Shown here: piece by piece, positions 35,588 through 43,580 of the stretch
Position numbering within the stretch: position 1 is the first letter of the stretch
How the letters are laid out: the number at the start of each line of letters is the position of its first letter
Assembly: GCA_036506155.1 (NCBI GenBank)
Contig: DASXSF010000043.1
Location: forward strand, 1-64,000
DNA: 64,000 bases
Direction: 5' to 3'
DNA from: DASXRA01 sp036506155
GTDB lineage: Bacteria > Actinomycetota > Actinomycetes > Mycobacteriales > Jatrophihabitantaceae
Program-made: the position numbers and the translations under genes
The notes under the pieces: model-generated
What the model was told of the DNA's origin: nothing
Database searches by the model: none
Seen by the model: only the letters and a program-made list of their open reading frames with translations

Positions 35588-36340
35588 ATGACCACACCGC
35601 CAGAACAGCCCGACGAGTCGACGTCCGACCCGCAGCCTCAGCAGCCCGCCTACCCCCAGCCTCAGCAGCCCGCCTACCCGCAGCCTCAGCAGCCTGCCTA
35701 TCCGCAGCCGGGCCCGCCGACGTACCCGCCGCCACCTCCGGCGGCGCCGCCCCCCACGCAACCGCAGGGTCCACCGATGGGCGGATATCCATCGGGGGGC
35801 GGGTATCCGCCGCCGCCGCAGCAGCAGCCACCCCCGTATCCGGGCCAGCCTGGCGGGTATCCCGGCTATACGGCCGCCCCGCCCCCGCCGACGCCTCTGT
35901 ACGGCTACGGCGAGCCGCGTGCCGTACCACCGGGCATGTATTACGACCCGACGACCGAATTGGTGCTGCCGAACGGCATCGGGCTTGCCTCGCACGCGCG
36001 CCGGATCGGCGCCTGGTTCCTCGCGATCGTGCTGTTCATCGTCACGCTTGGAATCGGGTACATCATCTGGGGCTTGATCGTGTGGGGCCGGGGCCAGACG
36101 CCGACGTACCAGGTGCTCGGCATGCGCTGCTGGCGACCGGACAGCAACGGAGTGGCGACCTGGGGCTGGATGGCCCTGCGAGAGGTGGTAGGCCGGTTGG
36201 TCGAGACAGCGATCACGCTGATTGCGGTCGCTTCGTTCGTCATGTTCTTGGTGCTCAAGCAGCGCAGAACGATCCATGACTACATCGGTGGCACGGTCGT
36301 CGTTCGCGACCCGAACGGGATGCTCGCGCCACGCCGATAG
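35588..36340 (+). CDS. RDD-family membrane protein with Pro/Gln-rich N-terminus
   Basis: A 250-residue protein. Residues 1-130 are low complexity (Pro, Gln, Tyr, Gly), including three exact PQPQQPAY units encoded by a 24-bp tandem repeat. The C-terminal part is an RDD domain: an ASHARRIGAWFLAIVLF membrane segment, a second segment at WGWMALREVVGRL...LIAVASFVMFLVL, and QRRTIHDYIGGTVVV. The function of RDD proteins is not established; some act in sodium/proton transport. GGAGG lies just before the ATG at 35588. The disordered tail faces the cytoplasm and may bind partners. Confidence 0.85.
   Translation: MTTPPEQPDESTSDPQPQQPAYPQPQQPAYPQPQQPAYPQPGPPTYPPPPPAAPPPTQPQGPPMGGYPSGGGYPPPPQQQPPPYPGQPGGYPGYTAAPPPPTPLYGYGEPRAVPPGMYYDPTTELVLPNGIGLASHARRIGAWFLAIVLFIVTLGIGYIIWGLIVWGRGQTPTYQVLGMRCWRPDSNGVATWGWMALREVVGRLVETAITLIAVASFVMFLVLKQRRTIHDYIGGTVVVRDPNGMLAPRR
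35633..35704 (+). repeat. 24-bp tandem repeat, three units
   Basis: Three consecutive 24-base units (35633, 35657, 35681) beginning CAGCCTCAGCAGCC, differing at only a few bases, encode PQPQQPAY-type octapeptides in the RDD protein. Copy number may vary between strains. Confidence 0.85.
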
Positions 36341-36368
36341 CCCGTAGCACCATCGACGACGCCGGCTG

Positions 36369-36857
36369 TCAGACGAGGGTGAGGCCGGCGTGGTGCGCCT
36401 CGTGGTCGAGTAGCCAGCGCTTGGTGGAAAGCCCACCACCGTATCCGATCAGCGATCCGTCCGCGCCGATGACACGATGGCACGGCACGATGATCGGGAT
36501 CGGATTCTGCCCGTTGGCGACACCGACAGCGCGCGCCCCGTCCGGGTGGCCGACGGCCGCGGCGACCTTGCCGTAGCTGGTCGTCTCGCCGTACGGGATC
36601 TCGGTGAGCACCTGCCAGACAGCATGCTGGAATGCGTTTCCCCTCGCGTTCAACGGCAGATCGAACTGCTGCCGCGTGCCGGCGAAGTACTCGCTGAGCT
36701 GCGCGCGTACGTCGTCGAACACTGCGTCGTCGCGCTCCCAATCGTCCCGAATCTGCCTGGGATACCGTGCTGTCGGCAGGTCCAGGCCGGTAACGCCGCC
36801 TTCGTCGCGCGTGACCTGCAGCCTGCCGATCGGCGAGTCGATATAGGTGTACTTCAT
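36369..36857 (-). CDS. ogt: Methylated-DNA-protein-cysteine methyltransferase
   Basis: A 162-residue suicide enzyme that removes O6-methylguanine. The active site IVPCHRVIGADG contains the acceptor Cys, preceded by the HTH-like AVWQVLTEIPYGETTSYG and followed by GYGGG. The ATG at 36857 gives MKYTYIDSPIGRLQV, the family start, and overlaps the Ada-AlkA stop by four bases. It forms an adaptive-response operon with the upstream gene, the arrangement of Rv1316c/Rv1317c in M. tuberculosis. Confidence 0.94.
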   Translation of the reverse strand: MKYTYIDSPIGRLQVTRDEGGVTGLDLPTARYPRQIRDDWERDDAVFDDVRAQLSEYFAGTRQQFDLPLNARGNAFQHAVWQVLTEIPYGETTSYGKVAAAVGHPDGARAVGVANGQNPIPIIVPCHRVIGADGSLIGYGGGLSTKRWLLDHEAHHAGLTLV

Positions 36858-38296
36858 AGCAGCCTCCAGAGTTGGTGCGTGGCGTACGAGCGCCACGGCG
36901 CCCAGCCAGGTCGTCCATCGGATACATCCATTCCAAGCGATGCCGCCGCACGCCGAAGACCGAGATCGCCCGTGAGCAGGACGTCCGGGTCGCCGACGGC
37001 ACGCATCAGTAGGTACTCGGCGGTCCATGCGCCGATGCCGGGCGTTGCGAGCAGCGCAACACGGCTCGCCGCGCGGTCGGCGCCCGGGTCGAGTACCAGC
37101 GATCCCGAGGCCATCGCGGCGGCGACGGTATGCAGCGTGGCTGCGCGTCGGCGCGGCATGGGCAGGACGCCCGGGTCGGTGTCCGCGAAGGTGTCCGCCG
37201 ACGGGAACAGCCGCCACTCGCCGAACGCCGGCGTGCCGAACGACGTCGCTATGCGCCCCAGCAGCGTGCGCGCGCCGGGTACCGACACCTGCTGGCCGAC
37301 AATCGCTCGCACCGCCATCTCGAACCCGTCGACGGCGCCGGGGGAGCGCAGACCCGGATGCTTGCGGGTGAGCGGCGCGAGCTGTGGGTCGGCTTCGAAC
37401 GCGGTGTCGACGGCGACCGGATCCGCGTCCAGATCGAGCAGACGGCGGACTCGGGCAACGGCGGTGATCAGATCGCGCTGGTCGGTAAGCCGCAGCTGGC
37501 AGCGGACGTAGCCGCCGCCGTCGCGAAGCGATGCCAGCGCCGGTCCGCCCGGCAGTCGCAGCGTCCGCGTGAACATGTCGCCGTCGAACTCCTCGACGCC
37601 GGGAATCGCCCGTGCACCCAGGAATTCCAGCGTCGCTTGGAGATCCATCGGCGCGCGGTACGGCAGTCGCAGGTCAAGCACACCGGTGGACGGCGACACA
37701 TCCGGCCGGCGGGCGGCACGCAGGCCGGTCGGTGTCGTGGCGAATACGGCCTGGACCGTCTCGTTGAATTGGCGGATGCTTGCGAATCCAGCGGAGAATG
37801 CGACGTCTCCTGCCGGCATGTCGGTCGTCTCGAGAAGAATGCGCGCCGTCTGGGCTCGCTGTGCGCGGGCGAGTGCGAGCGGGCCGGCGCCGACCTCGGC
37901 GACGAGTGTGCGATGGACCTGGCGTTCCGAGTAGCCGAGCCGCGTGGCCAGGCCCGAAATCCCCTCCCGGTCGACAATCCCGTCGCCGATCAGCCGCATC
38001 GCACGCCCGGCAAGGTCCCCCCGCACGTCCCATTCGGGCGAGCCAGGCGACGCATCCGGCCGGCAGCGCTTGCACGCCCGGTATCCGGCACGCTGCGCGG
38101 CCGCGGAGCTCGGGTGGAACGTGACGTTCTTGCGCTGCGGCGTGATCGCCGGACAGGACGGCCGGCAGTAGATCCCAGTGGTGCGCACGGCAACGAAGAT
38201 CCACCCGTCGAAGCGGGCGTCCCGGCCCTGCAGGGCTCGGTAACAGGTTTCCGGTTCAGGTATCACGACATCCAGTCTGGGTGAGCCGTCCGACAT
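36854..38296 (-). CDS. alkA: Ada N-domain / AraC / AlkA fusion (3-methyladenine glycosylase)
   Basis: A 480-residue fusion. Residues about 15-85: the Ada methylphosphotriester domain with Cys ligands in YCRPSCPA and ACKRCRPDA, where the first Cys accepts methyl from DNA phosphates. Residues 95-195: AraC-type HTH (LATRLGYSERQVHRTLVAEVG and AFSAGFASIRQFNETV). Residues 205-480: AlkA, with an HhH motif and catalytic Asp in LLTGDLGLRR. Methylation of the N-domain converts it to an activator, so the protein is both sensor and base-excision enzyme. It is coupled to ogt. Confidence 0.93.
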   Translation of the reverse strand: MSDGSPRLDVVIPEPETCYRALQGRDARFDGWIFVAVRTTGIYCRPSCPAITPQRKNVTFHPSSAAAQRAGYRACKRCRPDASPGSPEWDVRGDLAGRAMRLIGDGIVDREGISGLATRLGYSERQVHRTLVAEVGAGPLALARAQRAQTARILLETTDMPAGDVAFSAGFASIRQFNETVQAVFATTPTGLRAARRPDVSPSTGVLDLRLPYRAPMDLQATLEFLGARAIPGVEEFDGDMFTRTLRLPGGPALASLRDGGGYVRCQLRLTDQRDLITAVARVRRLLDLDADPVAVDTAFEADPQLAPLTRKHPGLRSPGAVDGFEMAVRAIVGQQVSVPGARTLLGRIATSFGTPAFGEWRLFPSADTFADTDPGVLPMPRRRAATLHTVAAAMASGSLVLDPGADRAASRVALLATPGIGAWTAEYLLMRAVGDPDVLLTGDLGLRRAAASLGMDVSDGRPGWAPWRSYATHQLWRLL

Positions 38297-38316
38297 CGGC
38301 TAGCGGTTTTCGGACG

Positions 38317-39441
38317 TCACCCCAGCACCTCCAGAGGCGGTGCATAGAGCGCCTTTGCCGGGATCGGCGGGCACTCGTACGGATGCGCCAGCCCGGGCCG
38401 ATGCGCCAGCACCCGGATCGTCGAACCGGCGTTCAGCCCGATCACGAGCCATCGGTCGTCGGCCGAGAACGCGAGCGTGGCGCCGTATCCGAGGGGCGGC
38501 AGCTCGACACCCGGCACGATGTCGATTCCGCCGGTGTCGAAGCGCAGGATCGCGACGTCGGCCGGCGGCGCGGGATGCTCGGCGGCGAATCGCGGATCCT
38601 GCTGCGCGCGGCGGAGCGTGAACGCGAGCCGGCTGCCGTCGTGGCTGATCGCACCGGCGAGGGCTCGCGGCGAGCGGGGTGCGAGGTAGTTGGTCGTCGC
38701 GCCGGTGGCGAGCATGCGCCGGTGGATCGGGCATGGGTTGCTCGGGTTGTCGCACGTACCGGTCCATACGAGCATGCGCTCGTCTGCTGCCACGGTGGCG
38801 CCCTCACCGACACGCGCACGGATGCGACCCGTCGTCGCGTCCACCAACACCAACCCGGGTGGGTCTTGCCCGGCGACGACATTGCCGGCGACTGCTTCGG
38901 GTTGAAAGTCGGCCGGCAGCCGCACTGCCCGGCCGCGGCCGAGCGGCACAACGGTCGTGTCCACGACCGCGTGCCCCTGGCCCAGCAGTGCGAAGCCGCC
39001 GTGCGCCACGACGGTGCTGCCCCCGCTAGCGACGTGCAGCACCTCGGCGTCACCCGAAAGACACTGCGCCGCCACCACGGCACCCGGCTCGATCGCGCTG
39101 ACGAACTCGCCACGCGCGAGGGACAGGCTCGGCGTATTGCGCCATTGCCCGGTGTCGAAGTCGACGGTGCGCAGCCGATCGCCGCCGAGCACCACCCGGA
39201 TGCCGGTTCGTTCGGCCGGGCGAGTGGTCGATACGAACGGAACCTGGGCGCTGCCGCAGACGCCCGCGGCCTCGGGCCAGGCGGACGACGCCGGCGTCAC
39301 CGGGACGTGCTGGGGATGCGGCCACGTTCGGGCGACGATGAGCGCAGCGATTGCCGCGCCGGCAAGCAGCGCCGCTGCGACGCGCACGCGGCGGGGCGTT
39401 CGCGGGCGTCCGCCGGCGAGTAACTCCTCCTCCCCGTCCAC
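38317..39441 (-). CDS. Membrane-anchored beta-propeller-like protein of unknown function
   Basis: About 374 residues from the GTG at 39441: a short charged N-terminus, one transmembrane segment (VRVAAALLAGAAIAALIVA), then an extracytoplasmic domain of repeated beta-strand pairs. Features resembling TolB/WD40-like blades include LRTVDFDTGQW, LVLVDATTGRIRA, GAISHDGSRLAF and LAFSADDRWLVIG. Several Cys residues (CGSAQ, CDNPSNPCP, CPPIP) may form disulfides outside the cell. The start is uncertain, as the frame stays open to 39492. No enzymatic motif is seen. Confidence 0.65.
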   Translation of the reverse strand: MDGEEELLAGGRPRTPRRVRVAAALLAGAAIAALIVARTWPHPQHVPVTPASSAWPEAAGVCGSAQVPFVSTTRPAERTGIRVVLGGDRLRTVDFDTGQWRNTPSLSLARGEFVSAIEPGAVVAAQCLSGDAEVLHVASGGSTVVAHGGFALLGQGHAVVDTTVVPLGRGRAVRLPADFQPEAVAGNVVAGQDPPGLVLVDATTGRIRARVGEGATVAADERMLVWTGTCDNPSNPCPIHRRMLATGATTNYLAPRSPRALAGAISHDGSRLAFTLRRAQQDPRFAAEHPAPPADVAILRFDTGGIDIVPGVELPPLGYGATLAFSADDRWLVIGLNAGSTIRVLAHRPGLAHPYECPPIPAKALYAPPLEVLG

Positions 39442-39519
39442 GTGACCATGGGACTCCCACGCCGAGCTGCGCGCAACGCCGCGACAAGACACTGCACTGA
39501 ACTCGACGGTCAGCTCGGC

Positions 39520-39924
39520 TTAGCCGATGTCGGCGACGACGACTCCGTCCACGTGAGCGGTCAAGCGCCTCATGTCGTGTGCATCGACTGTCGCCACGAC
39601 GGCGCCGCCTTCGAGGTCCGCCCACCGCGATGACGAACGCGTCGACCGCCACCGCTGGGCTGGCCCTGATCTTGCCCAGCAGCTGTCCGGCGCGCACGCC
39701 GACTCGTGTGTCGACCGGATGCACCTCTGCTCGCTCCCACCGCAGCCCGGCGAAGATGCCGGCATCGGCGGCCCGTCCGCGGACAACCTCAGTAAGCACC
39801 GCTGCGATCGTGCGATCGGCAGGTTGCGCCGCCGCATCTCGGCAACGAGCGCCCGAACGCGATCACGTCGCCGGGCCGGGCCATGGGCGAGCGCTGAGAT
39901 GGCTTTGCGATCAAGCAGCAGCAT
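39520..39924 (-). pseudogene. PIN-domain (VapC-type) gene with two compensating frameshifts
   Basis: The 134-codon frame begins MLLLDRKAISALAHG and ends GGAVVATVDAHDMRRLTAHVDGVVVADI, both PIN-like, but its middle third is nonsense. In the neighbouring frame the middle reads AAVLTEVVRGRAADAG... and VAVDAFVIAV, the missing PIN core with its Glu and Asp. The first shift is an exact 8-bp tandem duplication, TGCGATCG at 39803-39810 and 39811-39818. The second is an extra base in CCC at 39621-39623. Together they add nine bases, so the frame is restored. The protein as encoded lacks two active-site acids and is probably inactive. No antitoxin gene remains upstream. Confidence 0.75.
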
Positions 39925-39976
39925 CGGGACCTAGCTGGCACGTTCGCCTGACGGCGGTAGTACCTTTACACAGCGT

Positions 39977-42778
39977 TCAGCCGGTGTTGCGGAGGCCGGC
40001 GGCGACGCCGTTGATGGTGAGCAGCAGCGCCCGGCGTAGCGCCGGCGCGACCGCGGACTCGTCGGCACGCACCCGGGCGAGCAGGTCGACCTGCAAATAG
40101 GAGATCGGGTCGAGGTACGCGTCGCGAACTGCGAATGTCCTTTGCAGCAAGGGGGAATTGTCGAGCAGTCGACTCTCGCCGGTAATGCGCAGCACCTCGG
40201 CCACCGCGAGCTCGTGCTCGGCACGGATCACGTCGAACGGCCGGCGCAACGGCTCCGGCACAAGCGATGACACGTAGTGCTCCGCGACCCCGAGATCGGT
40301 CTTGGCGAGCGTCATCTCCACGTTGGAGACGAACGTCCGAAAGAAGTTCCACTCGGCGTGCATCTCTTTGAGTACGTCGTCGAGGCCCGCCTCACGAGCG
40401 GCGCGCAGACCCGCGCCGACCCCGAACCAGCCGGGCACGATCTGCCGCGATTGCGTCCATCCGAACACCCACGGAATGGCGCGCAGTCCTCCGATGCCGC
40501 CGCCGGACGCGGGGCGGCGGGCGGGCCGCGAGCCTATGTTCAGCGATCCGAGCTGTTCGACCGGCGTGGACGCGAGGAAGTAGCCGGGCAGGTCGGGGTC
40601 ATCGATCAGCGCGCGGTACGCCCCGTACGCCGCAGTACTGACGACGTCCATGGTCGCGTCCCAGCGGGCCAGCTGTTCGGCCGGCTGCCGGGGCGCAACG
40701 TGCAGCGTGGACGCCTGGAGCACTGCTGCCACGGTCAGCTCGAGGTTCTCGCGAGCGAGCGCGGGCAGCGTGTACTTGTCGCTGATCACCTCACCCTGTT
40801 CCGTGAACTTGATCTCGCCGTCGAGAACGCCCCACGGCTGGGCCAGGATCGCGTCGTATGTCGGCCCGCCACCGCGGCCGACCGTGCCCCCGCGGCCGTG
40901 GAACAGTCGCAGCCGCACGCCGTGTCGCGCGGCCACGTCGCGTAATGCCCGCTGCGCAAGGTGGATCTGCCACTGCGACGTCGTGATACCGGCCTCCTTG
41001 TTCGAATCGGAGTAGCCGAGCATCACCTCCTGCACATCTCCCCGCAGGTTGACGATCAAGCGATAGGTCGGGTCGGACAGGAGCTCGTCGAGCACCTCAC
41101 CGGAACGGCGTAGCTCGTCGACGGTCTCGAGAAGCGGCACAAACCCGATGCGCGCGAACCGCCCCGCGGGCCCGGCTCCGTGCACGTCGATGAGCCGCGA
41201 CTCGCGGGCCAGCACGGCGGCCGCCAGGATGTCGTCGGCGCCGCGCGTCATCGACACGATGTAGCTCTCGATCACCTCCGGGCCGTACGTGTCGATCGCA
41301 CGCCGGATCGCGGTGAATACCGCGAACGTGCGCGCGCCGGCCTCGTCGAGGGGTGGTGGCGTCTGGCTCAGCGGCCGCCGCGAAGCGAGTTCGCGCGCCA
41401 GCAGCCGCGAGCGGTACTCACGGGGCATGTCGGCGTACAGCCACGTCTGTTCGACGAGGCGGTCGACGAGCTGGCCCACCGCGTGGTGGTGGGCGTCGGC
41501 GTGCTCGCGGACGTCCATCGTGGCGAGATGCAGCCCGAACACGGCGACGGTGCGCCGTACCCGGGCGAGCAGCCCGTCGGCGATCAAGGCGCCGGCGTGG
41601 ACGCGCAGCGAGTCGGCCAGCAGTGCCAGCTCGGCCAGTAGCTGCGACTTGCCGAGGTAATCGCGGCCAGGGTGGTGCGGAGCCAGGGAGTCGACGCGCG
41701 CCTGGGTGTTGGCGATCTTGGCGTTGATGCACGTCAGCTTCAGCCGGTACGGCTCGGTGGCGTTGAGGCTGATCAGCCGCGGGTCGATCTCGGGTAGTGC
41801 GGCGAGGTCAGCTTCGATCGACGCGCGAAGCTCGGGCGTAACGCCGACGATCGTGGTGGACGACGACAGCTCGGCGATCAGCGCGTCGATCGCGCGGGCG
41901 ATGGCACGGGCGGCGACGTGGTGGTGCAGCCGGAGCACGTCCCGGGTGACGTCGGCGGTGACATTCGGGTTGCCGTCGCGATCACCGCCGATCCAGGTGC
42001 CGAATGTCAGCGGGGCGGCCTCCACGGCGAGCCGCGCGCCGTGCCGGGCGAGCTCGGCGGCCAGGTCGTCGGCGAGCTCCGGCATGGTCTCGTCGACGAG
42101 ATCTTGCAGGTAGAACACGACATTGCGCGCTTCATCCACCGGAGTGGGACGGTGCTGGCGGAGCTCGTCAGTCTGCCAGATCAAGTCGATCACCTCGGCG
42201 AGTGCGCGGTCCTGTCGTTCGCGCGCCCGGGAGCCGGGGACGGAGGGCCGGGCGAGCACGTCTGCGACGCGGCGCACCTTCGTCAAGATCGAGCGGCGGC
42301 TCGCTTCGGTTGGATGAGCCGTGAAGACCGGCCGGACGGCCAGTCGTTCGACGGCCTCGCCCAGGCCGGCCGGGCCCAGCTCGCCCGCGACCGCTGTGAC
42401 GGAACTTGCCAACCATCCAGCGTCGGCGTCGCGCCGCGACAGGCTGCGTACCCGGTGCACCTGCTCGGCCACGTTGGCCAGATGAAAGTACGCGGCGAAT
42501 GCGCGCACCAGTGCGGACGCCGTATCGATCGGCAGCCCGGCGAGCAAGGCGCGCACCTGGTCACGAGCGCGGTCACCGCCGGGTTCCTTGCTGTGTTTGG
42601 TGAGCGCACGGACTCGTTCGACCAGGTCGAGCAGTTCCGGGCCCTCCTGCCGGACGAGCGACTCGCCGAGCAGGGTGCCGACACGGCGTACGTCCGCCCG
42701 CAGTTCGGAGTCGTCGGTTCCGGGGTGGGTGGGCAGGACGACATCGTTTGGGACGAGAATGTTCGACGCGTCGGTCAC
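39977..42778 (-). CDS. ppc: Phosphoenolpyruvate carboxylase
   Basis: A 933-residue anaplerotic enzyme that converts PEP and bicarbonate to oxaloacetate. Seen: FTAHPTEASRRS with the catalytic His, GGDRDGNPNVT, GYSDSNKEAG, LFHGRGGTVGRGGGP, and the terminal RNTG shared by this family. The GTG at 42778 gives a typical N-terminus (VTDASNILVPNDVV); the frame upstream of it runs into the duplicated leader. No regulator or carbonic anhydrase is adjacent. Confidence 0.95.
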   Translation of the reverse strand: MTDASNILVPNDVVLPTHPGTDDSELRADVRRVGTLLGESLVRQEGPELLDLVERVRALTKHSKEPGGDRARDQVRALLAGLPIDTASALVRAFAAYFHLANVAEQVHRVRSLSRRDADAGWLASSVTAVAGELGPAGLGEAVERLAVRPVFTAHPTEASRRSILTKVRRVADVLARPSVPGSRARERQDRALAEVIDLIWQTDELRQHRPTPVDEARNVVFYLQDLVDETMPELADDLAAELARHGARLAVEAAPLTFGTWIGGDRDGNPNVTADVTRDVLRLHHHVAARAIARAIDALIAELSSSTTIVGVTPELRASIEADLAALPEIDPRLISLNATEPYRLKLTCINAKIANTQARVDSLAPHHPGRDYLGKSQLLAELALLADSLRVHAGALIADGLLARVRRTVAVFGLHLATMDVREHADAHHHAVGQLVDRLVEQTWLYADMPREYRSRLLARELASRRPLSQTPPPLDEAGARTFAVFTAIRRAIDTYGPEVIESYIVSMTRGADDILAAAVLARESRLIDVHGAGPAGRFARIGFVPLLETVDELRRSGEVLDELLSDPTYRLIVNLRGDVQEVMLGYSDSNKEAGITTSQWQIHLAQRALRDVAARHGVRLRLFHGRGGTVGRGGGPTYDAILAQPWGVLDGEIKFTEQGEVISDKYTLPALARENLELTVAAVLQASTLHVAPRQPAEQLARWDATMDVVSTAAYGAYRALIDDPDLPGYFLASTPVEQLGSLNIGSRPARRPASGGGIGGLRAIPWVFGWTQSRQIVPGWFGVGAGLRAAREAGLDDVLKEMHAEWNFFRTFVSNVEMTLAKTDLGVAEHYVSSLVPEPLRRPFDVIRAEHELAVAEVLRITGESRLLDNSPLLQRTFAVRDAYLDPISYLQVDLLARVRADESAVAPALRRALLLTINGVAAGLRNTG

Positions 42779-43155
42779 ACGCCTGATTGTCCCGCAGCGG
42801 GCGCGCCGGCAGCGCACCGAGCAGCGCGTACCGCCCAACCGACACCAATGCGGAGTGCCTGAGTCAATACTGCGAGCATCGAGCAGAGATGCCTTACAGA
42901 TCGTAGTGAGTGATATACGCGGCGTCGGCAATAGCCTAGAGCCGGGCGTCTTGCTTTGGCGACCATGCCCTTTCGGACTTCCTTGAGCACGACTGCGCGC
43001 GGTATAACCGCCTCGTCAGTCTCGGCGGGGGAGCGGGCTTACGGTTTGCCCCTTCCGCTGCGCGGAATCGAGGGTCGCCGTACGGGTCAGAAAATGGCCC
43101 GAACGACAGGAAATCGCAGGCACTTGTAGCAAGGTGGCCTGACGCGGGACAGCGG
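42779..43155 (+). repeat. Tandem duplicated leader, copy A (decayed)
   Basis: About 375 bases that match copy B (43204-43580) at an offset of 413-425. Anchors include GCCTGATT, GCGCGTACCGCCCAAC, CAATACTGCG, TTACAGATCGT, ATGGCCCG and GGTGGCCTGA. Copy A contains a counterpart of the sugar transferase's first codons but meets a TAG after 11 codons. It therefore looks like a decayed duplicate of promoter, leader and 5' coding end. A GCGGT-ATA-ACCGC palindrome is present only here. Confidence 0.65.
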
Positions 43156-43203
43156 AGGTACTCGACTCCGGGCATACCGCGCTCGCAACCGCGCGCCGAC
43201 GAC

Positions 43204-43580
43204 ACGCCTGATTCTCCAGCAGCCGAGGCCGGCGGCAGCGCGTACCGCCCAACAGGCGCCAATGTGGAGCGCCTGCAGCAATACTGCGGGCAACGGACGC
43301 GATCTGTTACAGATCGTGGTGAGAAACATACGAAGAGTCGATCATAGGCCGACCGAACCTCTAGATTTTGTGTTAGGACGGTTTGGGCCTTCCCCTGCAC
43401 GACCACACGCGCTATAAACGTCGAGTCAGTCATCGGCCGGGGGGAAGCGGACTGACGGATCCCCCTTCGCCGCTGCGCAATATCGGGGGCGTCGTGCGGG
43501 TCAGCAATGGCCCGCATGACGGAAAACGGGGGAAACATGTATCGGGGTGGCCTGAAGGCCGCCGGCGGGGGACAGCGTGG
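43204..43580 (+). repeat. Tandem duplicated leader, copy B (in front of the sugar transferase)
   Basis: The intact copy. It precedes and overlaps the start of the priming sugar transferase gene, so that gene has a non-coding upstream region of over 300 bases. Possible structures include GTCAGTC pairing with GACTGAC and GGGGG pairing with CCCCC across 43425-43466; these would be mutually exclusive. I recognise no known riboswitch. A near-copy of the cluster motif (ATCGGGGGC) lies at 43483-43491. Confidence 0.6.

Noticed and set aside
39520..39924. An intact 134-residue PIN protein
   Set aside because: The middle third is out of frame between an 8-bp duplication and a single-base insertion, and two active-site acids are lost.
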